This document shows, in pieces, positions 46,522-56,747 of a DNA stretch of 64,000 nt. Every line of letters starts with the position of its first letter. The stretch's first letter is position 1. The notes below the pieces were generated by a model, which was given only the letters and a program-made list of their open reading frames with translations, did not search any database and was not told the DNA's origin. The position numbers and the translations under genes were made by a program. Location: positions 1 through 64,000 of the forward strand of contig JAKLFC010000012.1 of the NCBI GenBank assembly GCA_022711405.1, given 5' to 3'. This DNA comes from Bacteroidota bacterium (lineage in GTDB: Bacteria > Bacteroidota > Bacteroidia > Bacteroidales > JAGONC01).

Positions 46522-46549
46522 ATTGAACCTCTGACAGATCAGGTTCAAT
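46522..46549 (+). terminator. First hairpin downstream of the ferredoxin gene
   Basis: Perfect 9-bp stem ATTGAACCT / AGGTTCAAT around a 10-base loop, 15 bases after the ferredoxin stop. It has no T-tract of its own, so it may protect the 3' end or assist the terminator that follows. Confidence 0.55.
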
Positions 46550-46553
46550 GAGA

Positions 46554-46584
46554 AAGTCCACTTTCCCGGGTGGACTTTTTTTTT
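46554..46584 (+). terminator. Rho-independent terminator after the ferredoxin gene
   Basis: Stem AAGTCCAC / GTGGACTT with an 8-base loop followed by a run of T (46576-46584). It separates the ferredoxin unit from the sucA promoter. Confidence 0.88.
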
Positions 46585-46640
46585 ATACACCTGAACCAGT
46601 ACCTCCCGGAGCGTTGTTCATCATCTTTTCCTTTAATTTG

Positions 46641-46648
46641 TACCTTTG
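46641..46648 (+). promoter_or_regulatory. Predicted -7 box TACCTTTG for the sucA operon
   Basis: Exact TAnnTTTG, 28 bases before the sucA ATG at 46677. It lies inside the longer open frame, which argues against starts upstream. Confidence 0.6.
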
Positions 46649-46676
46649 CTCCGGATTATACTATCAAGCCCCATTC

Positions 46677-49502
46677 ATGGACACCAATTCATATCTGGCC
46701 AACATTGATCCGGCACAACTGGAGGAACTATATTTACAATACAGGATCGATCCCGGTTCCATTGATTATGGATGGAGAAAATTTTTCGAAGGATTTGAAT
46801 TTGCAGGCACCTCCTCCTTTGCCAGACCCGGCAATCACCTCCCAAGCGACGAATTCAAGGTGATCAGCCTTATCCATGAATACCGCAAAAGAGGGCATCT
46901 TTTTACCAAAACCAATCCGGTCAGAACGCGACGTACCTATTCTCCCACACTTGCCTGTGAGAATTTTGGATTGCAAGCCGAAGATCTTGAAAAGGAATAT
47001 GAAGCCGGCGTTGAAGTAGGTATTGGGAAAGCACGGCTGAAGGATATTGTGTCTTTTCTGGAACAGACCTACTGTCAGTCGATCGGAACGGAGTATTATT
47101 ACATCAGGAATGTTGAGATCGTGGACTGGCTGAAGACCAGGATGGAATCCAGCAGGAACACGCCCGAATATTCGGGGGAGCTGAAGCTTCAGATCCTTCA
47201 GAAGCTTACAGAAGCTGTAGGTTTTGAAAAATTCATCCATAAAAAATTTCCAGGGCAGAAACGATTTTCACTTGAAGGCGGAGAATCCCTCATCCCTGCA
47301 CTGGATATCCTGATCGAAAAGGGCGCCGGTCTGGGAATAGAGGAATTTGTGATCGGCATGCCGCATAGGGGCAGACTCAACGTACTGACCAACATCCTTG
47401 GAAAATCCTATCATGTTGTATTCAGCGAATTTGAAGGGATTGCATACGACGATGAGACGTTGCTGGGGGATGTCAAATACCACCTGGGTTTCACCTCGCA
47501 GAAGACAACCCGGCAGGGAGATCCTGTGAGGCTGACCCTGGCTCCCAATCCTTCTCATCTGGAAGCGGTATGCTCGGTGGTGGAGGGAATCGTCCGGTCG
47601 CGGATGGATCAGCTGTACGATGGTGATCACAGCAGGATCATTCCCATCCTCATCCACGGCGACGCCTCCATCGCCGGGCAGGGGCTTGTCTATGAAGTTA
47701 TCCAGATGTCGGGCCTTGAAGCCTATCAGACGGGCGGAACCATTCACCTGGTGGTCAATAACCAGCTGGGTTTCACCACGAATTACACGGATGCCAGGAC
47801 CAGCATCTACTGTACAGATGTGGCCAAAACGATCCAGTCGCCTGTGTTTCACGTAAACGGCGATGACGCTGAAGCAGTGGCATTTACGGTGGAAATGGCC
47901 GTGGAGTTCAGGAATATGTTTCATAAGGATGTTTTCATCGATCTGCTGGGTTACCGGAAATATGGTCATAACGAAGGTGATGAGCCCAGGTTCACACAGC
48001 CCATTCTTTACCAGATCATTGAGAAGCACCCGGATCCACGGGAGATCTATGCCAACAGGCTGATGGAGCAGGGCGTCATCGGGCAGGATGACGTGATCGG
48101 TATGGAACAATCCTTCATGGATCTCCTTGAAGTTTCCCTGGTCAAATCCAGAGAGATCAAAAAAGCGCATATCACGTCATTTCTCGAGAGCAGCTGGGCT
48201 TCTATCCGTAAAGCAACCCCGGAGGATTTTCAATCGTCGCCGGATACTTCCGTCAGCAAGGAGCTTCTTATCACCATTTCAAAAAAGATAACCGCTCTGC
48301 CGGAGGATAAGAAGTTTTTCCGGAAAACAGTGAAACTGCAGAATGACCGAAGAGAGATGATCCTGACGGGCGGAACGGCCGACTGGGCCATGGCAGAGCT
48401 CCTGGCTTACGGCACCCTGCTGATGGAAGGTGTCAATATAAGGCTGAGCGGACAGGATTCCCAGCGGGGAACGTTCTCGCACCGCCATGCAGTGCTGACC
48501 ATCGAGGATTCGGAAGAAAAGTACACACCGCTGCAGCACCTGGATGACCATCAGGGGCGTCTGGATATCTATAATTCCCTTTTATCGGAATACGGTGTTC
48601 TTGGCTTCGAGTATGGCTATGCCCTGGCTTCTCCGCATGATCTGGTCCTATGGGAGGCACAGTTCGGCGACTTCAGCAACGGTGCACAGATCATCATGGA
48701 TCAGTACCTCAGCAGTGCGGAAGACAAGTGGAACGTGATGAACCATCTTGTCATCCTTCTGCCGCATGGCTTTGAAGGACAGGGCCCAGAACATTCCTCC
48801 GGACGCATTGAGCGGTTTTTGACACTTTGTGCAGAGCAAAACATGCAGGTCGCCAATTGCACAACACCAGCCAATTTCTTCCATATCCTGCGCAGACAGC
48901 TGAAGAGACCTTTCCGGAAACCCCTGGTAGTTTTTACGCCTAAAAGTCTTCTGAGGCATCCCCGATGCATATCCCCTGTGGAAGATTTCACATCAGGTAG
49001 TTTTCAGGAAGTGATCGACGATGAACAGGCTGATCCGTCTCAGGTGATCAAGCTTGTTTTTTGCAGCGGCAAGGTCTACTATGACCTGCTCGAAGAAAAA
49101 GAAAAAATCAACGCTCAGGAAATTGCGCTGATACGCATTGAACAGCTCTATCCACTTCCCATTGACCGGATGAAACGGATCATGGAGAGATATCCGAACG
49201 CTACCCGAATGCTGTGGGTTCAGGAGGAGCCGGTGAACATGGGTGCATGGAATCATGTCCATCAGCGACTCCTGCTGGAGGGGATCACCCTGAAGGTGAT
49301 CGCGCGGCCAGCCAGTGGAAGTCCGGCCACAGGCTCTCCCAGGTTTCACCAGGTCCAGCAGCGGAAGATTGTCACAAAAACCTTCGACGAATGTGACTGC
49401 CACCGGTTGAAAGAGGAGTGCCGGATGATCTGCATAGGCAACAAATGGCGCCAGTTTGAAAAGGAACTGCAACTGCATCATCAAAAACAAAATCCAACAT
49501 AA
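46677..49502 (+). CDS. sucA: 2-oxoglutarate dehydrogenase E1 component
   Basis: A 941-residue thiamine-dependent enzyme decarboxylating 2-oxoglutarate and passing the succinyl group to the E2 lipoyl arm. ATG 46677 ([19 protein letters not shown]) is chosen because the upstream frame contains the promoter and the preceding terminator. Motifs: the E1 N-terminal E2-binding segment; [48 protein letters not shown] (split: [10 protein letters not shown]); GHNEGDEP; and in the C-terminal half [16 protein letters not shown] and [14 protein letters not shown]. Length is normal. First gene of sucA-sucB-nadB-52357. No E3 (lipoamide dehydrogenase) gene in the window. Confidence 0.96.
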   Translation: MDTNSYLANIDPAQLEELYLQYRIDPGSIDYGWRKFFEGFEFAGTSSFARPGNHLPSDEFKVISLIHEYRKRGHLFTKTNPVRTRRTYSPTLACENFGLQAEDLEKEYEAGVEVGIGKARLKDIVSFLEQTYCQSIGTEYYYIRNVEIVDWLKTRMESSRNTPEYSGELKLQILQKLTEAVGFEKFIHKKFPGQKRFSLEGGESLIPALDILIEKGAGLGIEEFVIGMPHRGRLNVLTNILGKSYHVVFSEFEGIAYDDETLLGDVKYHLGFTSQKTTRQGDPVRLTLAPNPSHLEAVCSVVEGIVRSRMDQLYDGDHSRIIPILIHGDASIAGQGLVYEVIQMSGLEAYQTGGTIHLVVNNQLGFTTNYTDARTSIYCTDVAKTIQSPVFHVNGDDAEAVAFTVEMAVEFRNMFHKDVFIDLLGYRKYGHNEGDEPRFTQPILYQIIEKHPDPREIYANRLMEQGVIGQDDVIGMEQSFMDLLEVSLVKSREIKKAHITSFLESSWASIRKATPEDFQSSPDTSVSKELLITISKKITALPEDKKFFRKTVKLQNDRREMILTGGTADWAMAELLAYGTLLMEGVNIRLSGQDSQRGTFSHRHAVLTIEDSEEKYTPLQHLDDHQGRLDIYNSLLSEYGVLGFEYGYALASPHDLVLWEAQFGDFSNGAQIIMDQYLSSAEDKWNVMNHLVILLPHGFEGQGPEHSSGRIERFLTLCAEQNMQVANCTTPANFFHILRRQLKRPFRKPLVVFTPKSLLRHPRCISPVEDFTSGSFQEVIDDEQADPSQVIKLVFCSGKVYYDLLEEKEKINAQEIALIRIEQLYPLPIDRMKRIMERYPNATRMLWVQEEPVNMGAWNHVHQRLLLEGITLKVIARPASGSPATGSPRFHQVQQRKIVTKTFDECDCHRLKEECRMICIGNKWRQFEKELQLHHQKQNPT

Positions 49503-49516
49503 CTCAGTATTTCACT

Positions 49517-50743
49517 ATGATCATTAACGTCAGCGTTCCCTCTCCGGGTGAATCCATTGTCCAGGTCCAACTGGCCAGCTGGCTGGTCAAAGACGGGGAT
49601 CATGTGCTGAAAGATGCAGAAATCGCCGAGATCGACTCCGATAAAGCCACCCTGAGCATCACAGCTGCTGAAGAGGGCGATATCAAGATCCTTGTTCCGG
49701 AAGGAACAACGGTCGACGTAGGTACCCACATTGCTACGATTTCTGTATCAGCAGCCACAAAGCCGGAAGCCGGTACCATTCCCCCGGCAGACATGAAAGC
49801 CGCTCAACCTGCTGCTGAAAAGCAGGACAAGCCCGTCCGGGTATCACCTCTTGCCAGGAAAGCCATGGCAGCGCACCAGATCGAGCCCCAGTCCATCATG
49901 GACCGTTTTGGAGGCTACCGTATTTCCCGAAAAGATGTGGAGTTACTCAGCCAGGTTGAATCGCCGGAACAGGCTCCGGAAAAAATCCCGGCAGAAACTT
50001 CCATGAAGGGATCCCGTGATGTTGAGCGCCAGAAACTTTCCACCCTCCGGTTAAAGCTTTCGGAGCGATTGGTCGCGGTCAAGAACCAGACGGCCATGCT
50101 GACCACCTTCAACGAGGTGGATATGACCGCTATCATGCAGATACGCCGGCAGTACAAGGATGCCTTCCAACAGAAATTCGGCGTTTCGCTGGGATTTATG
50201 TCCTTCTTCACCAAGGCAGTCACCGAGGCACTTCACCTCTACCCCGCCGTGAACGCGCAGATCGATGGTGAATCTATTGTTTATCATCATTATACCGACA
50301 TTGGCATTGCTGTTAGCGCCCCAAAAGGCCTGGTGGTACCTGTCCTCCGAAACACGGAAAAAATGAGCCTGGCCGAGATCGAGCTGCACATCAAGGATCT
50401 GGCCGACAAAGCCCGTGCGAACAAGATCACGCTGGAAGAGATGACAGGAGGTACATTCACCATTACCAATGGTGGTGTATTCGGATCACTGATGTCAACA
50501 CCGATCCTCAATCCTCCACAGAGTGGGATCCTGGGCATGCATAAGGTCATGGACCGGCCTGTGGCCATCGGTGGTAAAATGGAGATCAGGCCCATGATGT
50601 ACATTGCTCTCTCTTATGATCACCGAATCATTGACGGCCGGGAGTCGGTCGGTTTTCTGGTCAGGGTGAAAGAGATGCTGGAAGATCCCATCAAACTGAT
50701 GTATGCCGGTGATGATCCGGTGAAAGTGTTACTGAATCTCTAA
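49517..50743 (+). CDS. sucB: Dihydrolipoamide succinyltransferase (2-oxoglutarate dehydrogenase E2)
   Basis: A 408-residue three-domain acyltransferase: lipoyl domain with lipoylated K43 in [10 protein letters not shown]; peripheral-subunit-binding domain about 100-136 ([16 protein letters not shown]); catalytic domain with [10 protein letters not shown] and the active-site [11 protein letters not shown] (H369, D373). It transfers succinyl groups from E1 to CoA. The linker between lipoyl and binding domains is short and alanine/proline-rich. It lies 14 bases after sucA. Confidence 0.95.
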   Translation: MIINVSVPSPGESIVQVQLASWLVKDGDHVLKDAEIAEIDSDKATLSITAAEEGDIKILVPEGTTVDVGTHIATISVSAATKPEAGTIPPADMKAAQPAAEKQDKPVRVSPLARKAMAAHQIEPQSIMDRFGGYRISRKDVELLSQVESPEQAPEKIPAETSMKGSRDVERQKLSTLRLKLSERLVAVKNQTAMLTTFNEVDMTAIMQIRRQYKDAFQQKFGVSLGFMSFFTKAVTEALHLYPAVNAQIDGESIVYHHYTDIGIAVSAPKGLVVPVLRNTEKMSLAEIELHIKDLADKARANKITLEEMTGGTFTITNGGVFGSLMSTPILNPPQSGILGMHKVMDRPVAIGGKMEIRPMMYIALSYDHRIIDGRESVGFLVRVKEMLEDPIKLMYAGDDPVKVLLNL

Positions 50744-50748
50744 GGGAC

Positions 50749-52347
50749 ATGAGAAAGAAAGTTGACTTTTTGGTGATTGGCTCCGGCATCGCAGGGCTGA
50801 GCTATGCATTGAAAGTGGCTGAACACGGTACTGTTTGCCTGGTCACCAAAACCAGGGCGAAAGAGACAGCCACCCGATATGCGCAGGGAGGTATTGCCAC
50901 CGTGATGTATACCCCCGATACGTACGAAAAGCACATTCACGACACGATGGTGGCTGGAGATTACCTCAGCAATGAGAAGATCGTTAGGATAACCATCACC
51001 GAATCCACCGAACGGGTGAAGGAATTGATCGCATGGGGTGCAGAATTTGATAAGGAAAAATCAGGAAAGTACGATCTGGCAAAAGAAGGAGGCCATTCCG
51101 AGAAAAGGATCCTTCACTACAAGGATCAGACGGGTGAGGAAATTGAACAAACCCTGCTGGAACGGGTCACCAGCCACCCGAACATCGAGATACTGGAAAA
51201 TCATTTTGCGATTGACATCATCACCCAGCATCACCTGGGAAAAGAGGTGACCCGACGTACGAAAGAAATTCAGTGCTATGGGGCCTATGTGTTGAACCTG
51301 CAGAACAATACCATCCTGACCATACTCGCCAGGACCACGCTGTTGTCGACCGGTGGAGCAGGCAATGTGTATGGCATCACCACCAATCCGGAGATCGCAA
51401 CGGGTGATGGAGTTGCGATGGTGTACCGTGCCAAAGGGAGGGTCAGGGACATGGAATTCTTTCAGTTCCATCCCACGGCACTTTATCACCCGGCGGAAAG
51501 ACCTGCTTTCCTGATCACTGAGGCTTTACGGGGATTTGGTGGCCTGCTGAAGAACCGGCAGGGTGTGGAATTCATGTACAAGTACGATAAACGGGGATCC
51601 CTGGCGCCGAGGGATGTGGTGGCGCGCGCCATCGACAATGAAATGAAAATTTCGGGAGACGATTGCGTTTACCTTGATTGCAGGCACCTGGACAAGATTC
51701 AGCTGGTCAACCATTTTCCGAACATCTATGCCAAATGCCTGAGCATCGGCATCAACATCAACAACGAAATGATTCCGGTCAATCCGGCAGCTCATTATAT
51801 GTGCGGAGGGATCAGCGTGGATGAATGGGGACGGAGTTCCATCAGGAACCTTTATGCATCGGGCGAGTGTGCTGCAACAGGGCTGCATGGAGCCAACCGT
51901 CTGGCATCCAATTCCTTGCTGGAGTCGCTGGTATTCTCTCACCGGGCCAGTATCGATGCCGCCAAACAGCTCGCCACCACGGCTTTGTGCGAAGAGATTC
52001 CTGACTGGAACGACGAAGGTACGGTACTGAACGAGGAAATGATCCTGATCACACAAAGCATGAAGGAATTACAGGCGGTAATGACCAGCTACGTGGGCAT
52101 TGTCAGGTCAAACCTGAGGTTGAACAGGGCCCTGAAGCGCCTGGAGATCATTTACCATGAAACCGAAGATCTGTATCAGAAATCAGTCATCACACAGCAG
52201 ATCTGTGAGCTGAGGAACCTGATCAACATCGGTTACCTGATCATCAAAGCGGCTCTTGAGCGGAAAGAAAGCATCGGGCTGCATTATTCGATCGATTATC
52301 CGCGCACCAGGGCCAATGAATTTGAAGTTGCTGACCATCCCTTATAA
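50749..52347 (+). CDS. nadB: L-aspartate oxidase
   Basis: A 532-residue flavoprotein oxidising L-aspartate to iminoaspartate, first step of NAD synthesis from aspartate. The FAD-binding motif is VIGSGIAGLSYAL (G11-G16). Active-site landmarks are TRYAQGGIATV, HPTALYHP, RGFGGLLKNRQGVEFM, the capping-domain PAAHYMCGGISVDEWGRSS, and SGECAATGLHGANRLASNSLLE (split: GLHGANRLASNSLLE). Only 5 bases after sucB. nadA and nadC are not in the window. Related fumarate reductase/succinate dehydrogenase subunits differ in the capping loop and in lacking the NadB C-terminal helices seen here. Confidence 0.95.
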   Translation: MRKKVDFLVIGSGIAGLSYALKVAEHGTVCLVTKTRAKETATRYAQGGIATVMYTPDTYEKHIHDTMVAGDYLSNEKIVRITITESTERVKELIAWGAEFDKEKSGKYDLAKEGGHSEKRILHYKDQTGEEIEQTLLERVTSHPNIEILENHFAIDIITQHHLGKEVTRRTKEIQCYGAYVLNLQNNTILTILARTTLLSTGGAGNVYGITTNPEIATGDGVAMVYRAKGRVRDMEFFQFHPTALYHPAERPAFLITEALRGFGGLLKNRQGVEFMYKYDKRGSLAPRDVVARAIDNEMKISGDDCVYLDCRHLDKIQLVNHFPNIYAKCLSIGININNEMIPVNPAAHYMCGGISVDEWGRSSIRNLYASGECAATGLHGANRLASNSLLESLVFSHRASIDAAKQLATTALCEEIPDWNDEGTVLNEEMILITQSMKELQAVMTSYVGIVRSNLRLNRALKRLEIIYHETEDLYQKSVITQQICELRNLINIGYLIIKAALERKESIGLHYSIDYPRTRANEFEVADHPL

Positions 52348-52356
52348 ATAAACCGT

Positions 52357-52869
52357 ATGGCAATCATCAGGACCATTCGCGGAGTCACTCCTGTTTTCGG
52401 AAACGACTGTTTTATAGCGGAGACGGCTGTGATCACCGGAGACGTTGTTTTCGGCGACCAGTGCAGTATCTGGTTTGGGGCTGTGATCCGCGGGGATGTC
52501 AATATCATCCGTATCGGGAACAAGGTCAACATCCAGGACGGGGTGATCCTGCACGGCACTTACCAGAAAGCACCCACCTACATCGGGAATGAAGTATCGA
52601 TCGCACATGGTGCCATTGTACACGGGTGTACGATCCATGATCATGTGCTGATAGGAATGGGAGCCATCATCATGGATCATGCGATCATTCACAGCAACTC
52701 GATCATAGCTGCGGGTGCTGTAGTATCCAAAAATACCGAGGTCGAATCGGGCAGTGTCTACGCCGGTGTGCCTGCCAGAAAAGTTAAATCCATTGACACA
52801 TCCCTGCTGGAGGGGGAAATCCACCGCATCGCCGACAGTTACATCATATACGCAGGGTGGTACAAATAA
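52357..52869 (+). CDS. Gamma-class carbonic anhydrase-like hexapeptide-repeat protein
   Basis: A 170-residue left-handed beta-helix protein of the YrdA/PaaY/CaiE group. Hexapeptide rungs run from about residue 18 (CFIAETAVITGDVVFGDQCSIW in split rungs) to 130. Histidines fit the metal site: VILHGT, IAHGAIVHGCTIHDHVLIGMG. Members bind zinc or iron; some are active gamma carbonic anhydrases, others have unknown acyl-CoA-related roles. It is the last gene of the sucA operon, 9 bases after nadB and just before a strong bidirectional terminator. Confidence 0.88.
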   Translation: MAIIRTIRGVTPVFGNDCFIAETAVITGDVVFGDQCSIWFGAVIRGDVNIIRIGNKVNIQDGVILHGTYQKAPTYIGNEVSIAHGAIVHGCTIHDHVLIGMGAIIMDHAIIHSNSIIAAGAVVSKNTEVESGSVYAGVPARKVKSIDTSLLEGEIHRIADSYIIYAGWYK

Positions 52870-52870
52870 A

Positions 52871-52897
52871 AAAAGCCGGCGAAGGATGCCGGCTTTT
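52871..52897. terminator. Bidirectional rho-independent terminator
   Basis: AAAAGCCGGC (52871-52880), 7-base loop, GCCGGCTTTT (52888-52897): a GC-rich 6-bp stem flanked by A and T tracts, between the convergent sucA operon and the skp genes. It can work in both directions. Confidence 0.92.
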
Positions 52898-52919
52898 CCG
52901 TAATAAGTTCAACGATCAC

Positions 52920-53435
52920 TTATTGTATCCCGAGTTTTTTCTTCACCAGGTCCATGACGTCATCCCCCGGATCAGCAAATAGGAGCATGCCACCGGTGGA
53001 ATTCAGGATATACGTATAGCCATTTTCTTTAGCCACTTCCTTCACTGCATTCTGAGCCTTTTCGATGATCGGGGTGGTCAGTTCTGTCTCCTTGTTCTGG
53101 AGATCCTGCTGGGCAGAAGTCTGAAATGCCTCCATCCTTGTCTGCAGATCGGTTATCTCGCGCTCCTTGGTCTGGCGAATGATCTCCGACATGGTGGTCT
53201 GGTTGTTCTGATAGTCTGTGATCTTGGTTTGAAGTTCGTTTTGCATAGCGTCGAACTGGTCCTGAACACTGGCTGCATATTTTTCGTATACCGCTTTCAC
53301 CGAATCCAATCCCGGCATCAGCGCATACAGGTCCGCAAAATTGATATGACCGAACTTTTCCTGGTTCTGGGCGCTGACACCGAGTGTCAATGTGCAAAAT
53401 GCCAGAACGATCCATGCTTTAGAGATAATCTTCAT
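52920..53435 (-). CDS. OmpH/Skp-family periplasmic chaperone (second copy)
   Basis: A 171-residue exported protein. ATG 53435 begins a signal peptide (MKIISKAWIVLAFCTLTLGVSAQ). The mature part is the Skp/OmpH pattern: KFGHINFADLYALMPGLDSV, a long charged coiled coil (about 45-135) and GYTYILNSTGGMLLFADPGDDV. Skp trimers hold unfolded outer-membrane proteins on the way to BamA. It lies downstream of a paralogue (53528-54055) and of bamA; a TACATTTG box in the gap suggests extra transcription of this copy. Confidence 0.92.
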   Translation of the reverse strand: MKIISKAWIVLAFCTLTLGVSAQNQEKFGHINFADLYALMPGLDSVKAVYEKYAASVQDQFDAMQNELQTKITDYQNNQTTMSEIIRQTKEREITDLQTRMEAFQTSAQQDLQNKETELTTPIIEKAQNAVKEVAKENGYTYILNSTGGMLLFADPGDDVMDLVKKKLGIQ

Positions 53436-53473
53436 AATATCAATAACTTGTTTAAGTGAATTTAAAATTTTTG

Positions 53474-53481
53474 CAAATGTA
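53474..53481 (-). promoter_or_regulatory. Predicted -7 box TACATTTG for the second skp-like gene
   Basis: Exact TAnnTTTG on the minus strand, 38 bases before the ATG at 53435, in the 92-base gap between the two skp-like genes. Confidence 0.5.
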
Positions 53482-53527
53482 GGATTTTTTCCTGTGCGTG
53501 GCACCAGACAGAGTGAGTTTTCAGGAA

Positions 53528-54055
53528 TTATTCTTTTGAATCGTAGGAATATCCCAGTTTACTCAGCACATCGTCGCTCAGGTCGAATTTTTCGTTGGCA
53601 TAGAGCATGCTCAGGCTGCCCGCTTTATCAAAGATGATGGCATAGTTCTGTTGTGTCGCCATTTCCTCGATGGCATTGTAAATCTTTTCCTGTATGGGCT
53701 TAATCAGTTCCTGACGTTTTTTGAAAAGGTCGCCATCCTTACCGAAACGCTGGCGCTGTAATTCTTTGACAGCCTGCTCTTTCTTAATGATCTCATCCTC
53801 TCTTTTCTTTTTCATCTCTTCGGGAAGAAGAACGGCTTCGGCCTGGTAGGATTTGTACAACTGGTCGATCTCAGTATATTTATCTTCGATTTCTTTTTGC
53901 CATTCGGCAGCCATGTCGTCCAGCAATGACTGGGCATCATTGTATTCGGGGATGTTTTTCAGGATATACTCGGTATCCACAAAGGCATATTTCTGAGCCA
54001 GACCGGAATATGCAGCCGCAATGATCAGGGCAGTGGCGAGCAGAATCTTTTTCAT
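53528..54055 (-). CDS. OmpH/Skp-family periplasmic chaperone (first copy)
   Basis: A 175-residue exported protein with a signal peptide (MKKILLATALIIAAAYSGLAQ). The mature region has KYAFVDTEYILKNIPEYNDAQ, a coiled coil with acidic and basic heptads (about 45-125), and NYAIIFDKAGSLSMLYANEKFDLS. Same family as the downstream copy, with clear divergence. Tandem skp-like genes after bamA are the normal arrangement in the Bacteroidota. Confidence 0.92.
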   Translation of the reverse strand: MKKILLATALIIAAAYSGLAQKYAFVDTEYILKNIPEYNDAQSLLDDMAAEWQKEIEDKYTEIDQLYKSYQAEAVLLPEEMKKKREDEIIKKEQAVKELQRQRFGKDGDLFKKRQELIKPIQEKIYNAIEEMATQQNYAIIFDKAGSLSMLYANEKFDLSDDVLSKLGYSYDSKE

Positions 54056-54119
54056 GGTATTCAGGTTCTTTTAAGTGGTTTGAATTTCGTGCCGGATTGT
54101 TGTCAAATATTATACCAAA

Positions 54120-56747
54120 TTAATCGATGGACTGGTTGATAGAGAAATGGAACTGGCTTCCGTTTGCATTCGGCAGGCCAGGAACCTCGTCAAATCCGTA
54201 ACCCCAGTCGAGGCCGAGGAGTCCGAACATGGGCAGGAAAACCCTTACGCCGACTCCGGCTGCGCGGTACAGGTTGAATGGCTCAAATGTCTCGAAGTTT
54301 GACCATGCATTACCTGTTTCCAGGAAGGCCAGCATATAGATGGTTGAACTGGGATTGAGTGACAGAGGATACCTGAGTTCCAGGGTATTCCTGTTGTATA
54401 TCGTACCACCAATACTTTTATCCTTATAATAATGGGGTGTGAGGGACTCATTCTCGTATCCGCGGAAACCGATAATTTCACGGCCATCCATATTATTGTA
54501 TCCTGAAAGTCCGTCCCCTCCGAGATAGTACCTTTCAAAAGGAGTGATGCCTATCGCCGGGTTATAAGCTCCGAGGAAGCCATAACGAAACTTGAGGGCA
54601 AAGACCAGGTTACCGACAATGGGTTTGTAGACCACGGCCCGGAAGGCCCATTTATGATATTCGATCCATTTGTATTTCTCACTTTCTTCGAGAAGCGAAT
54701 AATCCTTATTGGAAAATGCAGAATAGGGTGGGGTCAGTTCGAGCGATATGGAGACTTCCGATCCTGTTCTGGCAAAGATGGGGGCGTCCACGGAGTTTCT
54801 GGCAAAGGTGATCCCATAAGTGATGCTGTTATAGTCGCCGGTTCCGGTTCCAAAAGAAAAGACGCTTGTATAATTATCCAGCTTATATCGCTGAAAGTTG
54901 ATACTCTGAACCAGTGTAAAATAATCATCAGGCCAGGTGAGGCGTTTGCCAAGCATGAATGCGATCCCGTCAAGGGTGAATGATTGCCTGGAGATGTCAT
55001 TCTTCGATAATCCATTGGAATAGAGGGAGTGGTAGTAGGATACCGTGAACGAATTAGGTTTCCTGCCTCCCAGCCATGGTTCGGTGAAGCTTGCGTTATA
55101 ACTGATGTATCCTTTGCCGTAGGATTGCAGGCGGACCGACAGCTTTTGCCCGTCTCCTGTGGGAACCGGGCGCCACGCATTCTTTTTGAATATATTGTTG
55201 ACGGAGAAATTGTTGAAAGAAACACCAAGGGTTCCGATGACCCTTCCGTACCCCCATCCACCTGAGAGTTCAATCTGGTCGGATGAAGTCTCCTCCACCT
55301 CGTATTGTATGTCGACGGTTCCATCGGCAGGATTCGGGATGGGGACCGGATTGATCTTTTCCTGATTAAAATACTGAAGCTGAGCCAGTTCACGTGTCGT
55401 ACGGATGATATCCGAACGTGAGAAGAGTTCCCCGGGTTTGGTCCGTATCTCGCGGATGATCACATGGTCATTGGTACGGTCATTGCCTTTGATCGTCACT
55501 TTATTGATCCTGGCCTGTTTGCCCTCGTATATTCTCATTTCCAGATCAATCGAGTCGTTCTCCACCTTTACTTCTACAGGATCGACAGAAAAGAACAGGT
55601 ATCCATTGTCAAGATAAAGGGAAGTCACATCCAGTCCGTTCAGGTTGAACGATAGGTTGGTGGTGAGCAGGTCGTTGTTGTAGACATCCCCTTTTTTGAT
55701 TTTGAGCACCTCATTCAACTGTTCCGAGCTATATTTGGTATTTCCAATCCAGGTGATATTCCGGAAGTAATATTTATCACCTTCACTGATCCTGAGGTCA
55801 AGGTCAATGGTATTCCCGGGATTGGTAACGATCTTTTCGCTCACGAGCTTGGCGTCGCGGTAACCCTGTTCGTTGTATTTCTTGATCAGTGTATTCTTGT
55901 CTTCCCTGAAGTCATCGGCAATGAATTTGGACGTTTTAAAAATCCTGAGTTTCATATTATCCCCGAAATAACCTGCCACAGTTTCGATCACTTTGACCAT
56001 ATCCAGGCTGGTGGCAGATTTAAGAGCAGCGATGACCAGGGTATCGAGATAGTTCATTGGGTGGATGTAACTTTTTTCCTTGGTCTTCTTCAGCGTTCCC
56101 TTGATCTGTTTATCGGACAATGCCGAATTGCCTTCTATATTGATCTGGTTGATCTTGACCCTGTTATGTTTGTCAATATGAATATCCAGGATTACATTGT
56201 TGGCTTTTATGGTATCGGTTATCTGGTTAAAGGTGACCTCGGTATTGAGGAAGCCTTTGTCCCTGAAATATTTTTTGATGGATTGGGAAGTACGGACCAG
56301 GGTATTTTCCGTCAGCACATCGCCCGATCGCAGCGTGATCTCGTCCCGAAGGTTATCTGCTTCTGTCTTTTTGATGCCCAGGAGTGAGAATCTTGACATC
56401 CTGGGTCGTTCCTTCAGATAGATATTCAGGAAAATGATATCTTCCTGGATACTGGTGGCGGTGATCCGGATATCTTCAAACAGTCCCTGGTCCCAGAGGT
56501 TACGCAATGCATCGCTGATATCATCCCCCGGCACGGAGATGCGGTCGCCCACAGAAAGACCGGATAGCATGATCAGGACGTTCTGGTCAAGGTACTGTAT
56601 TCCGGTCACGGTTATCCCCCCTATCTCATATTCCTTTGATTTGCCGTAATCGATCACCGACAGGTCATCGCCGATGGAGATCTGTGCCCAGCTGTTTAAG
56701 GTGAGCAGAATTCCGGTGATGACAATGATGAGCTTTTTAGGAGACAT
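54120..56747 (-). CDS. bamA: Outer-membrane protein assembly factor BamA
   Basis: An 875-residue outer-membrane protein. ATG 56747 begins the signal peptide MSPKKLIIVITGILLTLNSWAQ and overlaps the uppS stop by 11 bases; the upstream frame is uppS sequence in another frame. Five POTRA domains cover about residues 35-450 (EIGGITVTGIQYLDQNVL, VKINQINIEGNSALSDKQI, YYFRNITWIGNTKYSSEQL, ARINKVTIKGNDRTNDHVI). The barrel follows, with the lid-loop region (RFYLGG-like FERYYLGGDGLSGYN, IIGFRGYENESLTP). It is the essential insertase for outer-membrane proteins. Confidence 0.95.
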   Translation of the reverse strand: MSPKKLIIVITGILLTLNSWAQISIGDDLSVIDYGKSKEYEIGGITVTGIQYLDQNVLIMLSGLSVGDRISVPGDDISDALRNLWDQGLFEDIRITATSIQEDIIFLNIYLKERPRMSRFSLLGIKKTEADNLRDEITLRSGDVLTENTLVRTSQSIKKYFRDKGFLNTEVTFNQITDTIKANNVILDIHIDKHNRVKINQINIEGNSALSDKQIKGTLKKTKEKSYIHPMNYLDTLVIAALKSATSLDMVKVIETVAGYFGDNMKLRIFKTSKFIADDFREDKNTLIKKYNEQGYRDAKLVSEKIVTNPGNTIDLDLRISEGDKYYFRNITWIGNTKYSSEQLNEVLKIKKGDVYNNDLLTTNLSFNLNGLDVTSLYLDNGYLFFSVDPVEVKVENDSIDLEMRIYEGKQARINKVTIKGNDRTNDHVIIREIRTKPGELFSRSDIIRTTRELAQLQYFNQEKINPVPIPNPADGTVDIQYEVEETSSDQIELSGGWGYGRVIGTLGVSFNNFSVNNIFKKNAWRPVPTGDGQKLSVRLQSYGKGYISYNASFTEPWLGGRKPNSFTVSYYHSLYSNGLSKNDISRQSFTLDGIAFMLGKRLTWPDDYFTLVQSINFQRYKLDNYTSVFSFGTGTGDYNSITYGITFARNSVDAPIFARTGSEVSISLELTPPYSAFSNKDYSLLEESEKYKWIEYHKWAFRAVVYKPIVGNLVFALKFRYGFLGAYNPAIGITPFERYYLGGDGLSGYNNMDGREIIGFRGYENESLTPHYYKDKSIGGTIYNRNTLELRYPLSLNPSSTIYMLAFLETGNAWSNFETFEPFNLYRAAGVGVRVFLPMFGLLGLDWGYGFDEVPGLPNANGSQFHFSINQSID

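Noticed and set aside
46548..46676. N-terminal extension of sucA by 43 residues
   Set aside because: It would include the terminator of the ferredoxin gene and the TACCTTTG promoter box.
47268..48170. Long open frame (300 codons) on the minus strand inside sucA
   Set aside because: It lies fully antisense to a clear 2-oxoglutarate dehydrogenase, has no family features and no promoter or start context; a codon-bias shadow.
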